Shown here piece after piece: positions 45,955-56,187 of a DNA stretch of 64,000 bases. The stretch's first letter is position 1. Each line of letters starts with the position of its first letter. This stretch comes from Rugalucina vietnamica (lineage: Eukaryota; Mollusca; Bivalvia; Lucinida; Lucinidae), in the NCBI GenBank assembly GCA_964017185.1, contig OZ024870.1, positions 29,287,621-29,351,620 of the forward strand, read 5' to 3'. Both the position numbers and the translations under genes were made by a program. The notes under the pieces are model-generated. The model was not told the origin of the DNA and did no database searches. It saw only the letters and a list, made by a program, of their open reading frames with translations.

Positions 45955-46262
45955 GGTACAAGTAGGCAATGAGAAAAAAGTCCCACTCCTAGAACCGAGG
46001 GAAAAAACTAAATTGACACATAGGCACAAACACTAAGAACACATATCGTAAGCCGAGTGAGCAGCTATTTCCCAATAGGCAGTCACTCAGTCACCCCAAC
46101 TTAACTTAAATGTGAAAACGCGTATAAGGTTCAAACAGCACAAAATTCGACTCCAAAACATAAAACAATCAGAACCGCAACAGAAGTGTCGCCTTGGAAC
46201 GATCAGTAATATAAAATTACTGGGGGGTTTAAATCTTCTGTTGTGGTTCGCAATATTTAGTT
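45955..46262 (-). repeat. Interspersed repeat family R3, copy
   Basis: GTACAAGTAGGCAATGAG, CATATCGTAAGCCGAGTGAG, CAGCTATTTCCCAATAGGCA, CATAAAACAATCAGAACCGC and ATCAGTAATATAAAATTACT in the same order as at 35210-35720. Confidence 0.7.
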
Positions 46263-46432
46263 AGTTGATATAATGATTATAATCTTAGTGATTATAATCT
46301 TTCTGCAATGGGGACGACATGAAAAAAAAAAAAATTGAAAAACAGAACAAGAAAAGATATTACACTACTTTTGTCATAATCATTAGCCTCAATTCTCAAT
46401 CGTAATTGATAGCGTATAAGGCAAACGCACAC

Positions 46433-46684
46433 CGGAACCGACGAGACAGTCCCTTTGCTGCTCGCAGCCCGAGCACGGACTCGCTCTGGGCCACCAAATG
46501 TCACAGGAGCGGAAAAGGAACGTGGCCCGACCGGGTAGCTAAGTGGTAGAGAGCTTGCACGGTAAGCGAAAGACCCTGGGTTCGGGTCCCGGTAGGGCCA
46601 CGTTCTTTTTCTCGCACCTGTGACATTTGGTGGCCCGAGCTACGAGCAGCAACCTGAAATATACTGTCTCGACGGATCCGGCAT
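46433..46684. repeat. Imperfect inverted repeat enclosing a tRNA-like sequence
   Basis: GGGCCACCAAATGTCACAGG (46489-46508) and AACGTGGCCC (46520-46529) on the left match CCTGTGACATTTGGTGGCCC (46618-46637) and GGGCCACGTT on the right. Outside these, CGACGAGACAGT and TGCTGCTCG on the left match CGAGCAGCA and ACTGTCTCGACGG on the right. The loop is the tRNA-like head at 46525-46601. Confidence 0.75.
46525..46601 (+). ncRNA. tRNA-like head 1 (SINE-type or degenerate tRNA)
   Basis: An A box (TAGCTAAGTGGTAGAG), an anticodon-arm-like GCTTGCACGGTAAGCGA and a B box (GGTTCGGGTCC) are present with normal spacing, followed by TTCTTTTT. The acceptor ends pair only in part. The loop reads ACGGTAA; GGT would be a Thr anticodon, but position 33 is C. 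It is more likely a SINE-type or pseudo-tRNA than a working gene. Confidence 0.6.
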
Positions 46685-46749
46685 GGTTCCGAGCAGATCC
46701 GGGGACGAATCTAATTAAGCGGGGGAAAAAATGTAACCGGTCGATCGTG

Positions 46750-46823
46750 TTGCTCGGTAGCTCAGATGTAGAGTGCTCGCACGGTAAGCGAGTGACCCTG
46801 GGTTCGAGTCCCGGTCAGGTCAT
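46750..46823 (+). ncRNA. tRNA-like head 2 (SINE-type or degenerate tRNA)
   Basis: TAGCTCAGATGTAGAGT forms the D arm, CTCGC-ACGGTAA-GCGAG a perfect anticodon stem-loop, and CTGGGTTCGAGTCCCGG the T arm. The acceptor stem does not pair (TGCTCGG against TCAGGTC). A run of seven T at 46824 could stop Pol III. Same anticodon loop as head 1, so both derive from one source. Confidence 0.6.
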
Positions 46824-46969
46824 TTTTTTATATTTTCACTGTGACATTTCTGGGACGTTACCCAAACGTACTGCAATATTTTCAGCGTGCTGATATTTGT
46901 ATACGTCCCAGCACACGCCTAAGACACACGCTAATGTGTGACTGCTAATGAGACCAAGAGTTTGCAAAA

Positions 46970-47353
46970 GTGGGCGGAGATTTTTCTTTACTTCATGTCC
47001 CTTCAAGAAGCATGAGGGACAATTTATTATTTACTAACATTGATGAAACAGAGAATGACAAAAAGGATACAGAAGAGGTTCTAAACGAATGGCTGGATAA
47101 GTATATGGGAATAACAAACATTGCTTTTGAAAGAGTTCATAGACTTCAGATAGGGAGAAGAGAAGAAACCACGTACCATAGTTGCAAAGTTTACATTCTT
47201 TAAAGACAGAGAAAAGGTAAGAAAAGCTGGCAGACGCTTAAAAGGTACAAAGTTCGGAATGCACGAACAGTTCCCTAAAGAAGTCGAACACATTAGTCAG
47301 CCCTATACCCGTTGTTTAGACAAGCGCGAAAGGATAAGAAACAAGTAGCCTAA
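46970..47353 (+). pseudogene. L1-type retrotransposon ORF1 remnant with two frameshifts
   Basis: The first frame carries MRDNLLFTNIDETEN and ITNIAFERVHRL, as in the RRM-like domain of L1 ORF1 proteins. Near 47165 the frame shifts, and the new frame continues PRTIVAKFTFFKDREKVRKA with GTKFGMHEQFPKEV. A second shift near 47308 gives a short LYPLFRQARKDKKQVA end before TAA at 47351. The order fits the nucleic-acid-binding ORF1 of an L1/Tx1-like LINE. No ORF2 follows. The fragment is dead. Confidence 0.75.
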
Positions 47354-47841
47354 GGGCAATGATCGCTCACCTGAGAGTCAACAAGTATTGATTTTTTACC
47401 ATAAATGGGAATGACATGTTTCAGGTCTATGACTTCAATAGTAACCATAGGATCATTGGTCCTGTGAAAGCTTACCTGAGACCTAACTGTCACTCAGACT
47501 CTAGCAAACCTAATAAGTTGCGAAATGTTGACACCATAAGAAGCACGACGAGGAACGCCACCATCCAAAAACGGAAAATAAACTATATCAAAATCAAAGC
47601 CATCGCACTTATCATAAATTTTAGAAGAAACAAATCCATATGCAATAGAAAGATGTCAATCTGAAAAAGGGGCAAGAAATTTCCTTTGGTAAGTGTTAGG
47701 GTTAGCCGGGATATTCTGACGCAAACACAATTAGGGGATAACTGTATTCAAGTGTTTCAATTGGGGCGGTGTATCGTCGTATATACGGGCTGAAGGTTTG
47801 TTTTTAAGGCGACACATCAGCATTGGAACGGTCAGTAATAC
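47354..47841. other. No gene recognised
   Basis: It includes GCTCACCTGAGAGT and ATTGGTCCTGTGAAAGC pieces that recall the ends of element D, but no full element. Confidence 0.35.
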
Positions 47842-48101
47842 CATTACAAAAACACGCCCATGCGATATACAGAGATTTTTTCAATTGTAAAAATTGAAAA
47901 TTTCATTGGAAAAATGTTGATATTTTTAACATTTTTGCTCAAAACATTGATTGTGGGTACACGTTAAAACACGTTAGTACCCACAATCTATATGTTGGAC
48001 CAAAGATAAAAAAAAATAGGTATACCCCTGTATTCCCCAGTTTAACTATATAAAAATGGGGTATATGAGGATATTTACTTCACGGACATGTTATCCTGAT
48101 G
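47842..48101 (+). mobile_element. Palindromic MITE FB-A, copy 5
   Basis: CATTACAAAAACACGCCCATG at the left and CACGGACATGTTATCCTGATG at the right; the central palindrome has lost most of the CCGCCTCGGCGAGGCGG part. Confidence 0.8.
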
Positions 48102-48178
48102 GAAATTACTAGGCTGCTCAAACTGGTATTACGCGAGTACGACCTTACCCTCAGCTTCTTCAGCGGATTAAAACATTT

Positions 48179-48385
48179 GAGCCTTCGCATGACAATTTGG
48201 GATTCCGACCAGGGTTGACACAAACCAGCCTGTACAGTCATAGAAGCAGGATAGAAGCTTGAAATTTCCAATTTACCAAGAAGATGGATTGTACTATCTA
48301 TGTAGCAAAAACAAAGATGCTGATCTGCGTCTTTGTTTTTAGCATACATGTATGCATGTTGTTGGTTTTCTTTGGCAGTGGCTTT
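48179..48385. mobile_element. GAGCC-type MITE, copy 6 (diverged)
   Basis: GAGCCTTCGCATGACAATTTGG at the left, GTTGGTTTTCTTTGGCAGTGGC at the right, with CAAAAACAAAGATGCTGATC inside. Confidence 0.65.
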
Positions 48386-49218
48386 TTAGTTGGTAATTCG
48401 GTTGTAAATGAATCATAACCGTTACGGTAGATAAACAAATCATAATCCAGTTACTTCTTTTGAGACCGTTCCATTGCGATTCTGGTGTGGTTTGTTTACA
48501 TTGAGGTTTAAAGCCTCATTATACTTTCAATCAATTTTATATGTGAAAAAAATGTTTTTTGTTATAAGTTTCGTGCTAAAATGGTGCCTAAACATGGGCA
48601 TTACAGTTTTCATTTACGCGCCTTAATTTGAGCTAAAATTAAGGGAAATACCTTAATTTTGCTTCATTTACATTTTTCGTCTTTGGCCTAATTATTAAAA
48701 TGAGTTAAAAGCGTGGCTAGAGGCGTGGAAACGTAGTGGGCTTAAATAGTCTCGCGTCATTATTAAAATATAAACAACATGTATCCATGAGCGGTTCGTC
48801 AATGTGGAAGCAATAATGTATTTTAGAAGTCAGTGATTCTTTAACGTCATATGGAGGAGATGCTGAGGGAAGAGGTGGAATATTATGCGAGGTCCCATGA
48901 CGAGGCGTCTTCAAAACTTCTAGACATGTGGTAAGGGTTAAGTCTCAGTTCTGTTTATCAAACATGTATAAAACTAAAAATAACCCATGTATATTAAATG
49001 CATTTAGCTTTGTGCATCCTGCTTAAAGAGCCGAGATGCCCCATGGATGGGCGTGGATATAATTCTTTTTAATCGCACATTGTCCACCAGGCAAATTTAA
49101 ACATTGTAACAATTGAAAGTGGTATAAGAACAGGATTTTATTATTATGTACATGTACATTAATTTCAATCGAGGTTCACAGTGGGGTATGTCTACTTAAG
49201 ACAGGAATTCGCTTCTCA
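48386..49218. other. No gene recognised
   Basis: AT-rich sequence with no convincing ORF. Confidence 0.4.
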
Positions 49219-49245
49219 AAAAAAAATAAAAAAAAAAAAAAAAAA

Positions 49246-49286
<41 letters not shown>

Positions 49287-49303
49287 TAATAATAATAATA
49301 ACA
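49219..49303. repeat. Poly-A followed by (TAA)n microsatellite
   Basis: About 28 A with two breaks, then about 18 AAT/TAA triplets with one change. Confidence 0.95.
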
Positions 49304-49878
49304 GTGTCGAGCTGTACTTTGAGATCTTTATCGATAATCACAGATCATCACACTGTGCCCATAGCCAGTAATGCTCTTGTCATTTGTAACCACGTTCCCC
49401 CGCCCTCCTCCGGAGTATGAGCGGGACTTTGACCAAAGTTTGGCCACGGCGGCGTGGGGAAAATATTTGGGGTTTGCTTTATATAGGCAAAAGGGCAGTG
49501 AAATGAAAATATAGCAGGCAACGGGGGAAAACAGCAGTGGTTTTACCAACGAGCAGTCCCGACAGAGTGGGGCTTTTAGCAGGGATTTACGGGTTAGGGC
49601 CCTGGTTACAAATGACTAGTGCATAACAACAATGCATTCGCGTAATATTCCATGTAATGATTTTATCGTTTTAGGCATTGTTAGTGAAAATCGGACATAG
49701 AGACTGTCAATGCCTATGAAGAGGGCCCAGATGAAACATTCATTAAGTAAGTTCTATTTTCACTCTCACACAATATATCCAATACGTCACTTTCAATAGC
49801 ACAATATATCCAATACGTCACTTTCAATAGCTATGGTCATGTGGGGACGGTGCCTCCATTTCATTGGACTTCTTCCAA

Positions 49879-49880
<2 letters not shown>

Positions 49881-49927
<47 letters not shown>
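49881..49927. repeat. (TC)n microsatellite
   Basis: About 23 TC units. They lie next to an inverted SINE R4 3' fragment (CTATGGTCATGTGGGGACGG, 49831-49850). Confidence 0.95.
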
Positions 49928-49929
<2 letters not shown>

Positions 49930-50068
49930 AATGTTTTGCTAACGTGGCCTTTTCTCCTTTTCGTTTTTCCTTCTTATTTTTTTTGAAGTTAGTCTACATG
50001 AAAAACGTTTCGCAATATTGCTTGCGACCCATAATCAAATGGCGATAGTTTGTTTGAAATGGCTAGAA

Positions 50069-50112
50069 AATTGTTGACTGGGACGTTAAACTTCAATACA
50101 AACGAACGCAGG
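50069..50112 (+). mobile_element. SINE-like R4 3'-end fragment
   Basis: TTGTTGACTGGGACGTTAAAC followed by an A-rich tail. Confidence 0.5.
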
Positions 50113-50169
50113 CCTGGAATGACAGTAGGTCCGGTATGTCTGCAATTTCTCAAGTTTTTGGAATAAATA

Positions 50170-50212
50170 AAAAAAAAAAAAAAGAAAAAAAAAAAAACAA
50201 AAAAAAAAAAAA
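50170..50212. repeat. Poly-A run
   Basis: A-rich run broken by single G and C bases. Confidence 0.9.
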
Positions 50213-50553
50213 CACTTCGCTTTAGAAGCAAAGCAGCAGCAACAACAAAAAAGCAAAAAAGTCAGAGTAAATGAATGTCATAATTTCGTGTGCAGCCTAA
50301 AATACCCTTCACACACAATTTTTGAGAGGAGGTCACATCAGAGTTGGTTTGGCTATGGCTTCACAACACTATCAACATTATTTCAGTCATCTTGGGACGA
50401 CGCCAGCGGTTTCCGGGTGTCAACCAGTATTATGCGAAGCTTTATAAAGTGCCTCGTTAAAGAACACTACACGGCGGAAGTAGTTATTGTGCCTAGCTCT
50501 TGCTGCAGACTTGCCCACTACCACTAATTATGCTCGTTTGCAAAAGATTACCT

Positions 50554-50824
50554 CATCGTACGAAAACTTGCCCATCCAATATACAGTGAATCTTTTTTCA
50601 TCTGTAAAAATTTAAAATTTCATGAGGAAAATTTGATATTTTGAATAATTTTGCTTGAAACATAGATTGTTGGTACACGTTAGAACCAACTCGCCGAGGC
50701 GGTTCTAACGAGTACCCAAAATCTATGTTTGGTATCAAAAATATGTAAACACCTGCATACCCCGGTTTTACAACGTCAAGTTAGGGATTTTGGCTTATAC
50801 TGTTCATGGACATGTTTTCCTGAT
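50554..50824 (+). mobile_element. Palindromic MITE FB-A, copy 6
   Basis: CATCGTACGAAAACTTGCCCA at the left; GGACATGTTTTCCTGATC at the right; core AACATAGATTGTTGGTACAC, TCGCCGAGGCGGTTCTAACG and GTACCCAAAATCTATGTTTG. Confidence 0.8.
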
Positions 50825-51039
50825 CTTAAGATTTATCTGTCATTATAATAATATTATTATTCTTGTAGGCAAAGCCTTCAAATAAACAAAAGACGTTGCC
50901 AACTTTCACAGTAGGAGAAAGTCTAATGCCGGACACCGAAGACGATGTTGGCTGATTATGAGCGACTTCAATCAGATACAAAAGTAATTCAGGATGGTGT
51001 TTATGTACATGATTCAGCTAAAAGTTGGGCAGACGGTGT

Positions 51040-51480
51040 CTGAGAGATGTTTTAGTCCTGTTCTCACTGTCCCGTTTACGCTGTAAACCGTAAGAACCGT
51101 ATGAACCGCGTCAACTGACAGGGGTAGACCGTGACGCCACCGTGGAAATCTTAGGCATTCAGGGACGAACCGGGGTTTACTGGCGAGCCTTCACATTTGT
51201 ATTAATCAAACGGTGTTTGGAAGATGTTTAAGCTATGTTCTCACAGTCCCGGATTATTTACGGTAAACCAGGATGACTCGTGCTGAACGGGAGGAGAACC
51301 ATAACGTCACCGTGGACATGCAAGGCAAGCCGGGAAATTCCGTTGCAGAACTGGGCGACACCGAGTGCAAAACGTTATACCACCGGGGTTCGACCATGAT
51401 AAACCTTGATGATCAAAAGTAAACTGTGGGTAAATGGGACGACACCGTGCTATTCGACACAAACCGGGCCTTCACCGGGA
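51040..51480. repeat. Diverged tandem repeat, about 180-bp unit
   Basis: GTTCTCACTGTCCCG-TTTACG-GTAAACC (51053) recurs as GTTCTCACAGTCCCGGATTA-TTTACGGTAAACC (51231). Each is followed by GACGCCACCGTGGA or ACGTCACCGTGGACA and a GGGGTT block. GC-richer than its neighbours. ORFs across it are unconvincing. Confidence 0.5.
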
Positions 51481-51787
51481 TTCCATCGTAATGAATAGGG
51501 GCCTTTAAAAGTTTTCCTATCTTGAAGCCCGTTTTGGATCCGTTGGAGTCCCGGTTCACCCCGTGAATCTCGGTGGTTGCTACTTTCTTCAACAACGTGA
51601 AACACCAGCACAAGACCGTTGCATGACACGACACCCTTATAAGAACCAACCAGTTTAACATCGGGTTTTACCGATTCGGAAATAAATCCGGGACCCACCT
51701 GCATGCACCGCGACGAAAGTGTTAGAACGCAGCAATAAAATATAAACTGAGATTCTTTAAGAGCAGTGAACATATTAATGAGAAATT

Positions 51788-51946
51788 TGGTTGATTGGGG
51801 TTTAACGTCCCACCAACAGCTAAGGTCATATGGAGACGGGACCTCGGTTTATAGTCCCATCCGACGGGCTGGAGAAGCCCGGGGTCGAACCTGCGACCCC
51901 CTGGTTTACACTCAAGGCGAGTGACATAACCACTGCACCATACCAT
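51788..51946 (-). mobile_element. tRNA-derived SINE, near full length
   Basis: Read on the - strand it starts ATGGTATGGTGCAGTGGTTA (A box), has GCAGGTTCGACCCCGGG (B box), and ends GACCTTAGCTGTTGGTGGGA with CGTTAAACCCCAATC. This links the tRNA-like head to the 3' domain seen in the R4 fragments. Confidence 0.75.
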
Positions 51947-51999
51947 GTTTTCGGCAACTTGAGCCTCGTCAGTGACCGAGCTCCACGGGGTCTATCTTT

Positions 52000-53903
52000 G
52001 GCTCAAGTACAGTATTGGGGACCCAAGACAATATGACAACATACAGATATAATGGATATAAGCATACTAGCCTAGAGGCTATACCTATCTATCTACTATA
52101 TAACATATCTACTATATGTGCTATATATATGTAGGCCATACCTACTACCTATTTTCTACTATATAATACACACACATACAATGCGGAAACACTCAGACTA
52201 TATAACAATGTACATCAACTAAATACAATATTACTCCAATATACTACAGTATACTCCATATACATACAAAAATATAAAAAGAGACTGAGTACTCAGAAGA
52301 TCTACTAAATAAATGACTAAGAATAGTGAAAGAACATACATCAAGCTAAAAATAGACAACACATATGTGACTTACAGATCGACACTGGCTGATAAAATAT
52401 ACAAAGACCAAGAGCAATATAGTAGGGGGATCAGCAGGTCGACAGGTCGGCAGGTCGGCACTAATATGGGCCTACATATACATTACAAAGTATGAATAGG
52501 GGGTGGGTCGGCATGTCGGCAGGTCGGCACCAATTTAAGTAATGACTATGCTTATAAATATATATATATACCGACCTAACAGCTGATAGAGACACTAATA
52601 TGGACCTAAATATATATTACAAAGTCTTGGAATTGGGGATTTGCCTGTAGGTCGGCAGGTCGGCAGGTCGGCACCAATTTAAGTATGTGGCTATGTAAGG
52701 GTATAAAATATTCGGTGATGTCAACAAGATTAACTGTCGTCAAACCAAGTAGATGTAGTCGGCAGGTCGGCAGGTCGGCACTAATATGGGCCTACATAGA
52801 CATTATAAAGTATAATTATGGGGTGTGTCGGCAGGTCGGCAGATCGACAGGTCAGCACCAGTATGTTGGCCGGGGTGCGACGCCGTCTTCGGGTAGTGGC
52901 CCTGTCATAACACGACGCCTGTGGGGGGGGCAAGCCCCCCAACCCCTTGCAACAGAATAGATACTCCATATCGGGCATTGATAATAACCCTGCTGGATAG
53001 ACACATGCCTGCCTACCTCTCAACCTCCCTAATATACCATATTGAAACGTATTGACATGGAGATGTGCCGGTAGGAGGGCAGGTCGGCAGGTCGGCACCT
53101 ATTTAAGTATATGGCTATGCATATAAATATATATTTATATTTAGATCTGCCTTAGTACCGACCTGCCGACCTGCCGACCTACCGGCACTGGTCGGAAGTC
53201 AACGCCATCTTTTGGTAGTGGCCCTGTCATTAGACGACGCCTGGGGGGCAAGCCCCCCAGACCCCCCGCAACAGAATAGATACTCCATATCGGGCATTGA
53301 TAATAACCCTGCTGGATATACACATGCCTGCCTACCTGTCGACCTCCCGAATATATTATATTGCAATGTATTGGCATGGGGACGTGCCGGTAGGAGGGCA
53401 GGTCGGAAGGTCGGCGGGTCGGCAGGTCGGCAGGTCGGCACCAATTAGACCGTCGTCTAATGACAGGGCCACTACCAAAAGATGGCGTTGACTTCCGGCC
53501 ATTAGACGACGCCTGGGGGCCAAGCCCCCCAGACCCCCCGCAACAGAATAGATACTCCATATCGGGCATTGATAATAACCCTGCTGGATATACACATGCC
53601 TGCCTACCTGTCGACCTCCCGAATATATTATATTGCAATGTATTGGCATGGGGACGTGCCGGTAGGAGGGCGGGTCGGCAGGTCGGCAGGTCGGCACCAA
53701 TTAAAGTATATGGCTATGCATATATATATCTATATTTAGATCTGTCTTATTAGTGCCGACCTGCCGACCTGCCGGCACCTTGGGGGGGGGGGGGGGGCAA
53801 GACAGCAGTTCGGAACAAATATGGGCCTACATATACATTACAAAGTAATGTGGTGTGGTGTCGGTGTTTTTGTGGGGAGGGTCCCCAATACTGTACTTGA
53901 GCC
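52000..53903. mobile_element. Element with 25-bp perfect inverted ends enclosing a GGTCGGCA minisatellite
   Basis: A 25-bp sequence starting GGCTCAAGTACAGTATTGGG (52000-52024) is perfectly inverted at 53879-53903. The interior holds TA-rich sequence (52030-52420), then repeated GGTCGGCA octamers alternating with a roughly 240-bp segment. That segment occurs at about 52861-53092, 53191-53442 and 53500-53700, each containing GGGGGGCAAGCCCCCC-like, AACAGAATAGATACTCCATA, TCGGGCATTGATAATAACCC and GGACGTGCCGGTAGGAGGGC blocks. No transposase is seen; the ORFs, up to 165 codons, are read-throughs of the repeats. Confidence 0.65.
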
Positions 53904-54111
53904 CTATCTTTTACAGATTTAACTTAGCAGTGAAGTCAATATTAACAAAATTATATTTTATAAAAATGGTGTTTTCACCAATGCAATGATAATAATATTT
54001 TCTCTGTTGATCGAAGTCAGTCGACATTTCTACAGTATTTTTTTTTTGTTATTTCTGACGCTTCCATTCAATTGACTTCATCAAAGTTTATTTGTTTCAC
54101 TTCAAAAAACA

Positions 54112-54260
54112 GGGGACCGCGGTGACGTAGTGCTAGAGCATCGGACTACTAATGAAGATTCGATCCACACTGGTGGCTACGTGTTGTGTCCTTGAGCAAG
54201 ACACATTAAAACCAGAGTACTGGTGAAAACCCTGGGAGCGATGGGTCCGTCCAGACATAG
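54112..54260 (+). mobile_element. tRNA-derived SINE of a second family (deleted head)
   Basis: GGGGACCGCGGTGACGTAGTG, CTAGAGCATCGGACTACTAA (A-box region and anticodon arm), a shortened B-box region GATTCGATCCACAC, and TGTGTCCTTGAGCAAGACAC. The TGTCCTTG-GCAAGACAC block is typical of SINE body domains shared across animals (from memory). Confidence 0.65.
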
Positions 54261-54687
54261 CAAACTAACAAACTTCAGATATTAAAACTCCTACATGTAT
54301 ATTTAACAGAAAATTTGGTAGTCATTAGTGTAAATCTGGATATTCGTTCATTGTCTTAGAACGTAAGGAACATCAGTTGTTGTTTTAATTTTTACGCACC
54401 TGTGACAATTCTGTTTTCAACACGCTCGATGAAAAAGTATACACTTTAAAAGTAAACATCTTAGAGGTACATGCAGTAATATCAAAGTAAAAATGTAGAG
54501 GAATTGAAGCAATTATATTTTAGATTACAACCCGCACACCAACAGGAAACGCTTATAGCGATATGATGAAACCCTGTGTTACGAGTCAAAGTTTTGGTAG
54601 AATTTTGAAAGAAAGACCAAATCATGGAATGATGTAGACAGCTTTAGCGACACAAAGAAATCGTACAACATGTGCATTCAGTGGGTT

Positions 54688-54838
54688 GTATAATTTGGTG
54701 TTTTACGTCCCAGTCAACAGCCAGTGGTAGTACGAGGACGAGACCTCGATTTAATGTCTCATCCGACGGACTAAAGGATCTCTGGGTTGAACACATACCC
54801 CTGTTTTTTGCCAGGCAAAACCACACCACGGATGCTTT
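54688..54838 (-). mobile_element. tRNA-derived SINE, degenerate relative of 51788-51946
   Basis: On the + strand: TTTGGTGTTTTACGTCCCAG, TCAACAGCCAGTGGTAGTAC, GACCTCGATTTAATGTCTCA, TCCGACGGACTAAAGGATCT. It keeps the order of the near-full copy; the B-box region is eroded. Confidence 0.65.
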
Positions 54839-55340
54839 TTTCCAGAGATCCATGTATGGGTCTATCTTTCATACATGATACATGAAATTTATGATAGGAT
54901 ATGTTCATAAAATCTTGTGAGTCCATAGAATCCCAGTAAATATGGCCCGACGAGAGTCATAATACTACCTTCACGTATCAGTGACATGCGCATGTCAATT
55001 TCGATACTTATCCGGTTTTTGATCCGTCTGGGGTCATTGTCGAGCTACCAAGATTTTCCTTGGACGAGGGAATAAAGAGATTTTGACTTGACTTGATACA
55101 CTGAGACCAAGGACGTGAATGTTCCAGCTGCGTATGTGTGACGTGCCTCTGACGTTCCTGTGGCGTATGTGTCCTAGTCCCAATATGTGTGGCCGACATA
55201 TTTACAAAATGATCGACCCCAATGCTGTCTATGTAGGCCGGGATCCGTTGGCATTCTGGTCGCTTAAACATTGATTGAATTTCAAAACATATGTTTCAAG
55301 CGAGGTCTTATTTTAAGGCTAATCGAGTGGGTTTATATAT
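54839..55340. other. No gene recognised
   Basis: Mixed-composition sequence; a 5-bp-step GACTTGACTTGA at 55084 and GACGTG repeats near 55110-55160. No ORF is supported. Confidence 0.4.
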
Positions 55341-55568
55341 GAGCCGCCACATAGCATAACCAACAATCTGCATATGCCAAAATCAGCTGTGCAGTAACTG
55401 CACAGCTCATCGGCGTCTTTGTTTTCGCTACACGGGTAGCACTATCCCCAATCCCTCTTCTTATATCCAAAATTTCAAGCTTCTAGTCTTCTCGCTTCTT
55501 CTGTGATTGTACAGGTCAGTTTGTGACAAAGCTGGTCGAAAACGATTTTTTTTTTCATGCGAAGGCTC
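55341..55568. mobile_element. GAGCC-type MITE, copy 7
   Basis: GAGCCGCCACATAGCATAACC at the left; TTTTTTCATGCGAAGGCTC at the right; AATCAGCTGTGCAGTAACTG inside. Confidence 0.75.
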
Positions 55569-56047
55569 ATATGCAATTGCTTAATAAAATGTAGTTTGAT
55601 GATCTGCAAGAGCAGCAGCGATATCTACACCATTCATACACCGTCTCTTCGTGGTGTACATGTATTTATCGTTACGTACATCATGCACGGTAGCGTATTG
55701 GAAGTACCTGCTGCGTCGCATTCTCAGTTATACCTGTAAATGACGTGTGCATGTGCGAATCGGAACTGCGCTTAACCTAGACGGTTAGCTGGTTTAGTTC
55801 TGGATGTCCCTGGGTCGACATGGCTCATACTCGATCACTGACAAAATTATTCTCGATTTTAACCCGGGGCATTAAAAATTGATGCGGTAGACGTAAGTTT
55901 TCTTTGATTTTATTGCAACGCCACACCGTATGAATGCTGGCCGCAAAATACAGCATTACTACAGGAGGAAATGTGACGTGGCCAAGATGTTGGTGTAGAT
56001 AAAGATCAATGCGCCGTCGTTCACGTTATGCATTTAAAGAATATAGG
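55569..56047. other. No gene recognised
   Basis: No recognisable repeat or coding content. Confidence 0.4.
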
Positions 56048-56187
56048 GATCAACCATGGTTTTCAGTGTTCAAACATTCGATGGATCACGAGGAAGGTGT
56101 TTGAACACAAGGCCGCAGGCCGCATGTTCAAACACCTTCCGAGTGATCCAGCGAATGTTTGAACACTGAAACAAACCATGGTTGATC
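56048..56187. repeat. Short palindrome at the left border of the long inverted repeat
   Basis: GATCAACCATGG-TTTCAGTGTTCAAACATTCG with GAAGGTGTTTGAACAC (56048-56108) is mirrored by GTTCAAACACCTTCC-to-CATGGTTGATC (56125-56187) around a GGCCGCAGGCCGC centre. The right half is also the outer part of the left long arm. Confidence 0.8.

Noticed and set aside
46525-46823. Two functional tRNA-Thr genes
   Set aside because: Acceptor stems do not pair and position 33 is C in both, so SINE-type or pseudo-tRNA is the better call.
49675-49750. Possible exon between TTTTAG and GTAAGT, with a coding-like DIETVNAYEEGPDETFIK peptide
   Set aside because: The frame that gives this peptide has a TGA three codons upstream, inside the would-be exon, and no partner exon was found.
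53141-53638. 165-codon ORF on the - strand and several overlapping ORFs of 80-114 codons
   Set aside because: They read through GGTCGGCA octamers and the 240-bp repeated segment; similar peptides appear in several frames and on both strands.
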